Source: Lysobacter sp. BMK333-48F3 (lineage in GTDB: Bacteria; Pseudomonadota; Gammaproteobacteria; Xanthomonadales; Xanthomonadaceae). Taken from it: 64,000 nucleotides of DNA. The translations under genes were made by a program, and so were the position numbers. The notes below the pieces were generated by a model that saw only the letters and a list, made by a program, of their open reading frames with translations, was not told where the DNA came from and made no database searches. Positions 8,972 through 16,184 of this stretch are shown here, piece by piece; within the stretch, counting starts at the first letter, position 1, and each line of letters opens with the position of its first letter. The stretch is taken from contig NZ_JAIHOO010000001.1 in NCBI RefSeq assembly GCF_019733395.1, positions 3,224,501 through 3,288,500 on the forward strand, given 5' to 3'.

Positions 8972-9886
8972 ATGGCAGGTGGTGGTGATTCGACCCGCGC
9001 GATTCTGTTCGCGCTAGGCGCCAATTTCGCGATCGCGGTGTCCAAGGGCGTGGCGGCGTTCTTCACCGGCTCCAGTGCGATGCTGGCCGAGACCGTCCAC
9101 TCGCTGGCCGACTGCGGCAACCAGGGCCTGCTGATCCTGGGCCTGAAGCAGTCCAAGCGCCCGCCGTCGCCGGACTACCCGTTGGGCTACGGCAAGGCGA
9201 TCTATTTCTGGTCGTTCCTGGTCGCGGTGATGCTGTTCACCGTCGGCGGCATGTTCTCGCTGTACGAAGGCATCCACAAACTGCAGCACCCCGAACCGCT
9301 GAAGCAGTGGTGGTGGGCGGCCGGCGTGCTGACCTTCGGCATCGTCGCCGAGGCGATCTCGATGCGCGCCTGCCTGCAGGAAGTGGCCAAGGCCCGCGGC
9401 CAGCGCACCTTGTGGCAATGGTTCCGCGAAAGCCGCCAGGCCGAACTGGTGGTGATCTTCGGCGAAGACCTCGCCGCGCTGCTGGGCCTGGTGCTGGCGC
9501 TGGCCGCGGTGATCATGACCGTGGTCACCGGCAACCCGATCTGGGACGCCATCGGCACCGTCAGCATCGGCGCGCTGCTGATCATCGTCGCGGTGTTCGT
9601 CGCGATCGAGGTCAAGGCGATGCTGATCGGCCAGAGCGTGGACCCGCTGCGCCAGCAGCAGATCCGCGAGTTCCTCGACGCGCGCCCGGAAGTGGCGCGG
9701 GTGATCAGCGTGATCACCCTGCAGCTGGGCAACGAGGTGATGGTCTCGGTGCAGGCGCAGATGCGCGAAGAGCACAGCGTGGCCGGGCTGACCGAGCAGA
9801 TCAACACGGTCGAACGGGCGATGAAGCAGGCCTTCCCGGAAGTGCGCTGGAGCTTCTTCGAGCCCGACGTCGCGCGCGGCGACTGA
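8972..9886 (+). CDS. Cation diffusion facilitator, SLC30A9-like
   Basis: This 304-residue inner-membrane protein of the CDF family exports divalent metal, probably zinc, in exchange for protons. About six membrane segments are visible. The metal-site motif of helix 2 reads ETVHSLADCGNQ (residues 35-46), and a second acidic motif lies in FGEDLAALLG near residue 165. The segments YPLGYGKAIYFWSF and YEGIHKLQHPEP resemble the ZnT9/SLC30A9 branch of the family more than FieF. A cytoplasmic C-terminal domain follows from about residue 215. A good ribosome-binding site (GAAGGAG) lies about 15 nt before the ATG. A strong terminator follows at 9915-9946. Confidence 0.92.
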   Translation: MAGGGDSTRAILFALGANFAIAVSKGVAAFFTGSSAMLAETVHSLADCGNQGLLILGLKQSKRPPSPDYPLGYGKAIYFWSFLVAVMLFTVGGMFSLYEGIHKLQHPEPLKQWWWAAGVLTFGIVAEAISMRACLQEVAKARGQRTLWQWFRESRQAELVVIFGEDLAALLGLVLALAAVIMTVVTGNPIWDAIGTVSIGALLIIVAVFVAIEVKAMLIGQSVDPLRQQQIREFLDARPEVARVISVITLQLGNEVMVSVQAQMREEHSVAGLTEQINTVERAMKQAFPEVRWSFFEPDVARGD

Positions 9887-9914
9887 AGACCGCCTTTCGC
9901 GGGCGGTCCGAACG

Positions 9915-9946
9915 GGCCGGAAGCGCACTGCGCTTCCGGCCTTTTT
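9915..9946 (+). terminator. Intrinsic terminator after the CDF gene
   Basis: There is a perfect 12-bp stem, GGCCGGAAGCGC (9915-9926) with its complement at 9930-9941, a 3-nt loop and a run of five T. It cleanly ends the CDF transcript. Confidence 0.9.
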
Positions 9947-9989
9947 GTTGGCGATAATCGTCCCGACGACGACGGATGGACCCCGAACG

Positions 9990-11024
9990 ATGAAGACCGG
10001 CCAAGCGGTATTGCTGTCGATGGCGATCGTGGCGGCCGCTGCGGCGGCCCTGGGCGGGGTGGGCTACCTGGCCTATCGGCAACTCGACGACAACGTGGCG
10101 CAACCCAGCCGGGCGGGGCTTGAAGATGCCGCCGGCGAAGCGCGCAGCGCGGCCGGGCCGTCGGCAGGGGACAGCGGCAAGGGCGGCGGCTGCGCGATCC
10201 AGGACCCGGACGCGAGCGCCCGCGCGGTGCTGGCGCCGGTGGCCGCCGCGGTCCAGGCCAGCCAGCGGCCGGTGGCGCGGATCGAGCTGAGCGAACTGAA
10301 AACCGATGCGCCGCGATCGAGCAAGGTCGGCGGCCGCGCCTATTGGGCGGCCGGGCGCGACTATCCGCGCGATCCACAGGGCCGGCCGCTGTTCCTGCTG
10401 GCGCAGATCGATTTCGCCGAACTGCCGGCGATGCCGGGCTACCCGCGCCAGGGGCTGTTGCAGTTCTTCGTCGCCGCCGACGATTACTACGGCGCCGGTC
10501 TGGATCGCGCCCACGGCGAGGACCGCATGCAGGCGCTGACCGAGCCGCGCGGTTTCCGCGTCGTGTACTGGCCGCGCATCGACGCCGCCGCGGTCGCGCC
10601 GCCGGCCGAGGCGCTGAAGGGCGAGGGCCTGCCGTTCGATCCGGCCCGGCCGCGGCGGATCCGTTTCGTCGCCGACCACGAGACCATCGGCGGCAACGAC
10701 GCCGGTTTCGAGCGCGTGCTGGGGCGCGAGGTCGACGGCCTGATCGCCGACTACCGCAAGCTCCATCCGGACGCCGACGCCGAGGAACTCGGCGACGACG
10801 TCGCCGCCTACCTGGAGCGCGCCGGGCACAAGCTCGGCGGCTACCCGGATTTCACCCAGTCCGACCCGCGCGCCGCCGGCGACCGGCGCGTGCTGCTGTT
10901 GCAACTCGACAGCGACGAGGCGCTGATGTGGGGCGATTCGGGCATCGCCAACTTCTTCATCGACCCCGACGACCTGGCCCGCGCCGACTTCAGCCGCGTC
11001 GCCTACCACTGGGACTGTTACTGA
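9990..11024 (+). CDS. DUF1963-family protein with N-terminal membrane anchor
   Basis: This is a 344-residue protein starting at MKTGQAVLL (ATG at 9990). Residues 7-29 form one hydrophobic segment that could be an uncleaved anchor or a signal. From about residue 100 the sequence matches the DUF1963 (YwqG-like) pattern: LFLLAQIDFAELP, a QFFVAADDYYG segment, and near the C-terminus RVLLLQLDSDEALMWGDSG followed by NFFIDPDDLARADFSRVAYHWDCY. Cytosolic DUF1963 proteins are widespread and mostly of unknown function, so a membrane-anchored form is a variant. The next gene starts only 7 bp after its stop, so the two are probably one transcript. Confidence 0.85.
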   Translation: MKTGQAVLLSMAIVAAAAAALGGVGYLAYRQLDDNVAQPSRAGLEDAAGEARSAAGPSAGDSGKGGGCAIQDPDASARAVLAPVAAAVQASQRPVARIELSELKTDAPRSSKVGGRAYWAAGRDYPRDPQGRPLFLLAQIDFAELPAMPGYPRQGLLQFFVAADDYYGAGLDRAHGEDRMQALTEPRGFRVVYWPRIDAAAVAPPAEALKGEGLPFDPARPRRIRFVADHETIGGNDAGFERVLGREVDGLIADYRKLHPDADAEELGDDVAAYLERAGHKLGGYPDFTQSDPRAAGDRRVLLLQLDSDEALMWGDSGIANFFIDPDDLARADFSRVAYHWDCY

Positions 11025-11031
11025 GTCCGCG

Positions 11032-11523
11032 ATGGCGCAGCCCGCAACCGAATCAGCGCGTCTGCGCCGGTACCGCACCAGCGACCGCGCGGCCTGCCTG
11101 GCGTTGTTTTCCGGCAACGTGCCGGAGTATTTCGCCGAACTCGAACGCGCCGACTTCGTCGCCACTCTCGACGACATCGCCGACTACTGGGTGCTGGAAG
11201 CGCCCGGTGAGGGCGTGGTCGCCTGCGGCGGCTATGCGCCGGTCGAGCGGGAACCCCGCACGGCGGCGTTGTGCTGGGGCATGGTGCGGCGCGACCTGCA
11301 CCGGCGCGGGCTGGGCGAACGCCTGCTGCGCGAACGCCTGCGACGCCTGGATCGCGATCCGGCCTATGCCCGGGTGTTGCTGGAAACCACCCAGCACAGC
11401 TGCGGCTTCTACGCCCGCTACGGCTTCGTCGCGGTGCGCGAGGTGCGCGACGGCTTCGCCCCGGGATTCGATCTGGTCGAGATGCGCCGCGCCACGCCGC
11501 ACGCGGACCCAGCGCGGCGATAA
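11032..11523 (+). CDS. GNAT family N-acetyltransferase
   Basis: This 163-residue protein has a single GNAT domain. It starts LRRYRTSDRAACLALF, as is typical for the first strand and helix of the fold. The acetyl-CoA-binding motif appears as RRDLHRRGLGERLLRERLRRL (loop near residues 85-95). The final strands include CGFYARYGFVAVREV, a common ending in this family. Substrate is unknown. It is closely spaced behind the DUF1963 gene and followed directly by a long perfect palindrome that can serve as transcription stop. Confidence 0.9.
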   Translation: MAQPATESARLRRYRTSDRAACLALFSGNVPEYFAELERADFVATLDDIADYWVLEAPGEGVVACGGYAPVEREPRTAALCWGMVRRDLHRRGLGERLLRERLRRLDRDPAYARVLLETTQHSCGFYARYGFVAVREVRDGFAPGFDLVEMRRATPHADPARR

Positions 11524-11547
11524 CGGCCGGAGGCGCGCCTCCGGCCG
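11524..11547. terminator. Perfect 24-bp palindrome, putative bidirectional terminator
   Basis: The 24 bp from 11524 to 11547 are a perfect palindrome built on CGGCCGGAGGCG and its complement. It lies between the convergent GNAT gene (plus) and Cys-rich peptide gene (minus). No T-tract follows, so termination efficiency is uncertain. Confidence 0.6.
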
Positions 11548-11574
11548 TCGATCCGGGCGGAGACCCCGCTCAGA

Positions 11575-11781
11575 TCAGGGCAGCACGCAGCCGCAACGGC
11601 GATAGCAGTTGTAGTAGTCGACCCAGCAGCGGGTGCCGCCGCTGTTTTCGCAGTTGGTCAGCGCGGTTTCGCAACCCAGCCGGCAGGTGTTGTTGCAGGC
11701 GAACGCGCCGGCGCTGCTGGCGATGGTCATGCCGAAGGCGAACGCGCACACGGCGAGAAAACCGATCTTCTTCCTGATCAT
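11575..11781 (-). CDS. Secreted 8-cysteine mini-protein
   Basis: This is a 68-residue protein, MIRKKIGFLAV at the start, with a clear Sec signal peptide (residues 1 to about 26-28, ending SAGAFA). The mature part of about 40 residues holds eight cysteines, at 29, 33, 37, 44, 52, 59, 63 and 65. Spacing is C-x3-C-x3-C-x6-C-x7-C-x6-C-x3-C-x-C, enough for four disulfide bonds. A good ribosome-binding site (GAGAGGGA) precedes the ATG at 11781; an upstream start at 11808 would add nine residues and lacks such a site. I do not recognise the family. A structured periplasmic or secreted peptide (toxin, inhibitor or adhesion helper) is possible but unproven. Confidence 0.75.
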   Translation of the reverse strand: MIRKKIGFLAVCAFAFGMTIASSAGAFACNNTCRLGCETALTNCENSGGTRCWVDYYNCYRRCGCVLP

Positions 11782-12040
11782 GCGAAATCCCTCTCTTCCG
11801 CCCGTCATTGGGCGGCGCCGTGATACGACGCCGGCTGCGGCCGATGCAAGCGGCCCGGTGCGCGCCTGCGGCTGCCGGCGGTCCGGCGGCCTGGCGAAAA
11901 TCCGCGGCGGGAGGGCAAGGCCCAGGCTGCGCGGCGTGGCCGCGACGGCGCGGGAGCGCGCCGGGCGGCCAGTAAGGAGCCTGCGCCAAGCGTGCGTTCG
12001 GACGCGATTTTCGCTGCGTTGCAGCGCGTCGCTGCGCGGC

Positions 12041-12901
12041 TCAGTCGGGCCGCTTGAGCCAGTTCAACGCGCCCTCGGCGGCGTCGGTCTCGCCCAGGGT
12101 GCGGGCCAGCGCCGGCAGCGCCGCGGACAAGGTCGCGTCCAACTGCCAGGGCGCGTTGAGCAGCAACAGGCCGCTGCCGTTCATGCGCAGCGGCGAATCG
12201 TCGGCGCGCACCAGCAGTTCGACGGTCAGGATCGACTTGGCCGGCAACGCCGCGGCGCGGCGGTAGAACGGCTGCAGCGCGCGCCGGCGCTTGATCGGGT
12301 ACCACAGCGCGTAACAGCCCTGCGGCCAGCGGGCCAGGCCCTCGCGCAGCGCCGCCAGGGCGGTGTCGAACTCGTCGAGCTGGGCTTCGTAGGGCGGGTC
12401 GATCAGGACCAGGCCGCGGTTGTAGCGGGCCGCGCCGATCTTCGGCGGCAGCAGCGCCTTCATCGCCGCATAGCCGTCGCGGGCGTGCACGGCCATGCGC
12501 GGGTCGGCGTGGAAATGCTGTTTGAGCTGGCCGGCTTCTTCCGGCTGCAGCTCGCAGGCGGCGATGCGGTCGTCTTCGCGCAGGGCGTGGGCCAGCAGCC
12601 AGGGCGACCCCGGGTAGGCGGCCGGGCCGTGCACGCTGCGGCAGGCCCGCACCGCGGCCAGGTAACGCGCGATCGCCGGCTGCTTCGGCGCCTCGGCGAT
12701 CAGCCGCCCGATCCCGCCCTCGGCCTCGCCGGTGCGCTGGGCCGAATTGCCGTCCAGCGGATACAGCCCGCGCCCGGCGTGGGTGTCCAGCGCGAACACC
12801 GGCGCCGGCTTGACGGTCAGCGCGTCGCACAGGGCCAGCAGGGCGACGTGTTTGAGCACATCGGCGTGGTTGCCGGCGTGGAAGGCGTGGCGGTAGTTCA
12901 T
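12041..12901 (-). CDS. rlmJ: 23S rRNA (adenine(2030)-N6)-methyltransferase RlmJ
   Basis: This 286-residue protein matches RlmJ (YhiR) in length and sequence pattern. It methylates A2030 of 23S rRNA using S-adenosylmethionine. Visible landmarks are the start MNYRHAFHAGNHADVLKH, the cofactor motif LDTHAGRGLY near residues 38-47, and the catalytic LIDPPYEAQ near residue 165. The LWYPIKRRRAL segment is also typical. The ATG at 12901 is only nine bases from a repeat element that fills the gap to creB, so its promoter must lie inside or beyond that element. Confidence 0.95.
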   Translation of the reverse strand: MNYRHAFHAGNHADVLKHVALLALCDALTVKPAPVFALDTHAGRGLYPLDGNSAQRTGEAEGGIGRLIAEAPKQPAIARYLAAVRACRSVHGPAAYPGSPWLLAHALREDDRIAACELQPEEAGQLKQHFHADPRMAVHARDGYAAMKALLPPKIGAARYNRGLVLIDPPYEAQLDEFDTALAALREGLARWPQGCYALWYPIKRRRALQPFYRRAAALPAKSILTVELLVRADDSPLRMNGSGLLLLNAPWQLDATLSAALPALARTLGETDAAEGALNWLKRPD

Positions 12902-12910
12902 TGGGGGGCC

Positions 12911-13084
12911 GGGAATGGGGAATCGGGAATGGGGAATCGGAAAAGCGAAGCGCGGCTTGGCCGGGCCATTATGAGGCCATGAGGATCGGGCCGTTTTTCG
13001 CCTGAAGCGACATCCGCCGGCCCGGCGAGGCATCATGAGCGACGCCAGCGCTTTCCGATTCCCCATTCCCGATTCCCCATTCCC
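12911..13084. repeat. Terminal-inverted-repeat element between rlmJ and creB
   Basis: Two near-identical arms of about 36 bp face each other: 12911-12947 (plus sense, GGGAATGGGGAATC repeated) and 13049-13084 (its complement). They enclose about 100 bp that include a GGCC-rich core. There is no coding capacity for a transposase. The arms consist of G3-4 runs separated by 3-4 bases, so they can form G-quadruplexes. The element occupies the whole gap between the divergent rlmJ and creB starts. It looks like a miniature inverted-repeat element or a REPIN-like pair. Confidence 0.7.
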
Positions 13085-13090
13085 CGCCCC

Positions 13091-13765
13091 ATGCGCATCC
13101 TCCTGGTAGAAGACGAATCCGCCATCGCCGACACCGTGCTGTACGCCCTGCGTGCGGAAGGCTACGAGGCGGTGCATTGCCTGACCGGGGGCGAGGCGCT
13201 GCGCGAGGCGGCGCGGGTGGCGTTCGACCTGGCGGTGCTGGACGTCGGCCTGCCCGACATCGGCGGCTTCGCCTTGTGCCGCGAGTTGCGCCGCGAGCGC
13301 GATCTGCCGGTGATCTTCCTGACCGCGCAGAACGCCGAGGCCGACCGCATCCTCGGCCTGGAGATCGGCGCCGACGATTACGTGACCAAGCCGTTCTCGC
13401 CGCGCGAGCTGGCGACCCGGGTGCGGGTGGTGCTGCGCCGGGTGCGGCCCGGCGGCGGCGAGGCGGCGCCGGCCGAGGACGGCTTCGTCCACGACCCCGA
13501 GGGCAAGCGGATCCGCTACCGCGGCCAGGCGCTGGACCTGACCCGCTACGAATACGGCCTGCTGGCGGCGTTGTTGCAGCGGCCGGGCGCGGTGCTGTCG
13601 CGCGCGCAGCTGATGGACCGGGTCTGGGGCGACGCGCTGGACAGCGGCGACCGCACCGTCGACACCCATATCAAGACCCTGCGCGCCAAGCTGCGCGAGG
13701 TCGCCGCCGACGCCGACCCGATCCGCACCCATCGCGGCCTGGGTTACTCGCTCGACAACGGTTGA
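13091..13765 (+). CDS. creB: Response regulator CreB
   Basis: This 224-residue OmpR/PhoB-type response regulator controls the Cre regulon (creD and, in relatives, beta-lactamase and metabolic genes). The receiver domain has the acidic pair at 8-9 (VED), phospho-acceptor Asp51 (VLDVGLPD) and Lys100 (VTKPFSPRE). The winged-helix DNA-binding domain ends with VDTHIKTLRAKLRE and THRGLGYSLDNG, which is nearly the CreB signature. No Shine-Dalgarno sequence is visible before the ATG because the inverted-repeat element runs to within six bases of it. creC follows after 13 bp. The expected target creD, with a perfect cre box, lies at 21.3 kb. Confidence 0.93.
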   Translation: MRILLVEDESAIADTVLYALRAEGYEAVHCLTGGEALREAARVAFDLAVLDVGLPDIGGFALCRELRRERDLPVIFLTAQNAEADRILGLEIGADDYVTKPFSPRELATRVRVVLRRVRPGGGEAAPAEDGFVHDPEGKRIRYRGQALDLTRYEYGLLAALLQRPGAVLSRAQLMDRVWGDALDSGDRTVDTHIKTLRAKLREVAADADPIRTHRGLGYSLDNG

Positions 13766-13778
13766 GCCGGAGCCGGCG

Positions 13779-15227
13779 ATGCGCATCGGCCTGCGGATCT
13801 TCCTCGGCTACTTCCTGATCGTCGCGGTCGCGGCCTTCCTGCTGGCGCGGGTGTTCGTGGCCGAGGTCAAGCCCGGCGTGCGCCAGGCGATGGAAGACAC
13901 CCTGGTCGACACCGCCAACGTGCTGGCCGAGCTGGCCACCGACGATTTCCTCGCCGGGCGCATCGACCGCGGCGATTTCGCCAAGCGGGTGCGCTCGCTC
14001 GACGGCCGCGACGTCGGCGCGGCGATCTGGGGCTTCCGCAAGCCGGAAACCAGCTACCGCGTGTACGTGACCGATGCGCGCGGCATCGTCGTGTTCGACA
14101 GCAGCGGCGCCGCGGTCGGCCAGGACTATTCGCGCTGGAACGACGTCTACCTGACCTTGCGCGGGCGCTACGGCGCGCGCTCCAGCGCGGTCGATCCGGC
14201 GCGTCCGGACGACACCGTGATGCACGTGGCCGCGCCGATCCGCGACGAGCGCGGGCGGGTGATCGGTTCGCTGACCGTGGCCAAGCCGAACGCCGCGATC
14301 GCGCCGTTCATCGCCCGCAGCCAGGCGGTGGTGACGCGCTGGGGTTTCGTGCTGATGGGCGCGGCGCTGGCGGTCGGGGTGATCGTGTCGTGGTGGCTGT
14401 CGCGCCAGATCGGCCTGCTGCGGCGTTACGCGCAGGCGGTCACCGCCGGCAAGCGCGCCGATCCGCCGCACGCCGCCGGCGAGTTCGGCGAACTCGGCCA
14501 GGCCCTGGAGACCATGCGCGCGCGCCTGGAGGGCAAGCAGTACGTCGAACAGTACGTGCACACCCTGACCCACGAAATGAAAAGCCCGCTGGCGGCGATC
14601 CGCGGCAGCGCCGAACTGCTGGAATCGCCGCCCGGCGACGCGCCGATGCCCGACGCCGACCGCGCCCGCTTCGCCGGCAGCATCCGCCGCCAGGCCGAGC
14701 GCCTGGCGCAGATGATCGACAAGCTGCTGGCGCTGGCCGCGGTCGAGCATCGCCAGCGCCTGGAGCGGCCGGAGCCGGTGGCGTTGGCGGCGATCGCGCG
14801 CGAGGCCGCCGAGCAATGCGCGCAGCGGATCGAAAGCGCCGGCGCGCGTTTGCTGCTGGACCTGGACCCGAGCCTGCCGCCGGTGCGCGGCGACGCCTTC
14901 CTGTTGCGCCAGGCATTGATCAACCTGCTCGACAACGCCGCCGATTTCTCGCCGCCGGGCGGGGAGATCGCGCTGCGCCTGCAGGCGGTCGGCGAGGCGC
15001 AGCGGATCGAAGTCGGCGATCGCGGGCCGGGGGTGCCGGACTATGCCCTGGGGCGGGTGTTCGAGCGGTTCTATTCGCTGCCGCGGCCGGCCGGCGGCAG
15101 CCGCAGCAGCGGCCTGGGCCTGTGCTTCGTCGCCGAGGTGGCGTCGCTGCACGGCGGCGTGGCCGAGCTGCGCAACCGCGGCGACGGCGAGAGCGGGGCG
15201 ATCGCCGGGATGTCGATCCCGGGGTAG
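13779..15227 (+). CDS. creC: Sensor histidine kinase CreC
   Basis: This 482-residue inner-membrane kinase phosphorylates CreB. Two membrane segments (residues 7-28 and about 187-208) flank a periplasmic sensing domain. A HAMP-like linker follows. The phospho-acceptor His265 lies in THEMKSPLAAIRG, and the ATP-binding domain shows the N box (LLDNAADFSPPG), then VGDRGPGVPD and RSSGLGLCFV. The N-terminus MRIGLRIFLGYFLIVAVAAF is characteristic of CreC. It is 13 bp downstream of creB and co-transcribed with it. The signal sensed is not settled in any organism; peptidoglycan stress is reported for Stenotrophomonas and Aeromonas relatives. Confidence 0.93.
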   Translation: MRIGLRIFLGYFLIVAVAAFLLARVFVAEVKPGVRQAMEDTLVDTANVLAELATDDFLAGRIDRGDFAKRVRSLDGRDVGAAIWGFRKPETSYRVYVTDARGIVVFDSSGAAVGQDYSRWNDVYLTLRGRYGARSSAVDPARPDDTVMHVAAPIRDERGRVIGSLTVAKPNAAIAPFIARSQAVVTRWGFVLMGAALAVGVIVSWWLSRQIGLLRRYAQAVTAGKRADPPHAAGEFGELGQALETMRARLEGKQYVEQYVHTLTHEMKSPLAAIRGSAELLESPPGDAPMPDADRARFAGSIRRQAERLAQMIDKLLALAAVEHRQRLERPEPVALAAIAREAAEQCAQRIESAGARLLLDLDPSLPPVRGDAFLLRQALINLLDNAADFSPPGGEIALRLQAVGEAQRIEVGDRGPGVPDYALGRVFERFYSLPRPAGGSRSSGLGLCFVAEVASLHGGVAELRNRGDGESGAIAGMSIPG

Positions 15228-15242
15228 CCGGAGCGCGGGCCG

Positions 15243-15358
15243 TGTAGGAGCGGCGCCCCACAGGGATTTTTTCCGGCTGTTTTGTCGCAGCTACCGGGCT
15301 TCGGACCGCGGCGTGGTAGTTCGCGGCTTCGGTGGTCGCGGCTTACGCCGCTCCTACA
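15243..15358. repeat. TAGGAGCGGCG palindromic repeat, copy 1
   Basis: Inverted arms TGTAGGAGCGGCG (from 15243) and CGCCGCTCCTACA (to 15358) flank about 90 bp. It is one copy of a dispersed family also seen at 24406-24597, 24630-24680, 40995-41167 and 62379-62403. It lies in the convergent gap between creC and the EAL gene. Confidence 0.75.
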
Positions 15359-15389
15359 GAGGCGGTTACGCCGCTGCAGGGACGCCGGA

Positions 15390-16184
15390 TCACAGGGCGC
15401 GGCGATCGATCGCGCGTCCGCCGACGGCGGCCCATACGTCGGGCGCGGGCTGCGGCCAGCGGCCGACCTGGGCGCGGGCGTACAGATAGCCTTGCTGCAG
15501 CACGATCCCCATCGCTTTGAGCTGGGCCGCGTCGGCCTGGGTTTCCACGCCCTCGGCGATCAGGGCGATGCCCAGTTGCGCGGCGATCGAGACCAGGCCG
15601 GCGACGATCACCTGGCGGGGACGGTCGGCGGCGATGCCGCGGACCAGGCCGATGTCGATCTTGAGCAGGTCCGGCGGGCAATCGGCGAGCAGCGCCAGGC
15701 CGGCATAGCCGGCGCCGAAGTCGTCGATCGCGGTGGCGTAGCCCCAATCGCGCAGCGACCGTTGCGCTCGGCTCCAGGCGTTGCGCGCGATCGGACAGGA
15801 CTCGGGGAACTCGAACACGATGCGCTGGCCGTCCAGGCCCAGCGACTGCGCCTGGCGGTGCAGCTCGTGCAAGGCGATCGGGTCGCCGAGCATCGACGAA
15901 CCGAGGTTGATCGACAGCCGCTGTCCGCCGGGCATGTGCGCGGCGGCGCGCAGGGCCGCGCGCGCCAGGCGCCGTTCCAGGTCGGCGCGCGCCGGCGCGT
16001 CCAGGCCGGCGAACAAGGCCGCGGCGCCGTCGCTGCCGGCGCGCCGCCCCAGCGCTTCGTAGGCGAACACCTCGCGCCGGGCGAGATCGACGATGGGCTG
16101 GAAGGCGATCGCGAACGCGCCCGAAACGGCGCAACGCCGGCTCGCGGACTGGGCCGAACGCGGCGGCAGGGGTACGGCGCTCAT
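15390..16184 (-). CDS. EAL-domain cyclic-di-GMP phosphodiesterase
   Basis: This 264-residue protein is almost entirely one EAL domain, which hydrolyses cyclic-di-GMP. The catalytic signature residues all appear present: Glu in YEALGR, Asn in SINLGS, Glu in VFEFPES, the Asp pair in IDDFGAGY, Lys in LLKIDI, Glu in AEGVET and Gln in LQQGYLYARA. It should therefore be active rather than a degenerate sensor. No signal peptide or sensory domain precedes it, so it acts in the cytoplasm. Its ATG (16184) overlaps the stop of the usher-like gene as ATGA, so it is the last, translationally coupled gene of the pilus operon. This implies local c-di-GMP control of pilus assembly or of the switch away from it. 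Confidence 0.92.
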   Translation of the reverse strand: MSAVPLPPRSAQSASRRCAVSGAFAIAFQPIVDLARREVFAYEALGRRAGSDGAAALFAGLDAPARADLERRLARAALRAAAHMPGGQRLSINLGSSMLGDPIALHELHRQAQSLGLDGQRIVFEFPESCPIARNAWSRAQRSLRDWGYATAIDDFGAGYAGLALLADCPPDLLKIDIGLVRGIAADRPRQVIVAGLVSIAAQLGIALIAEGVETQADAAQLKAMGIVLQQGYLYARAQVGRWPQPAPDVWAAVGGRAIDRRAL

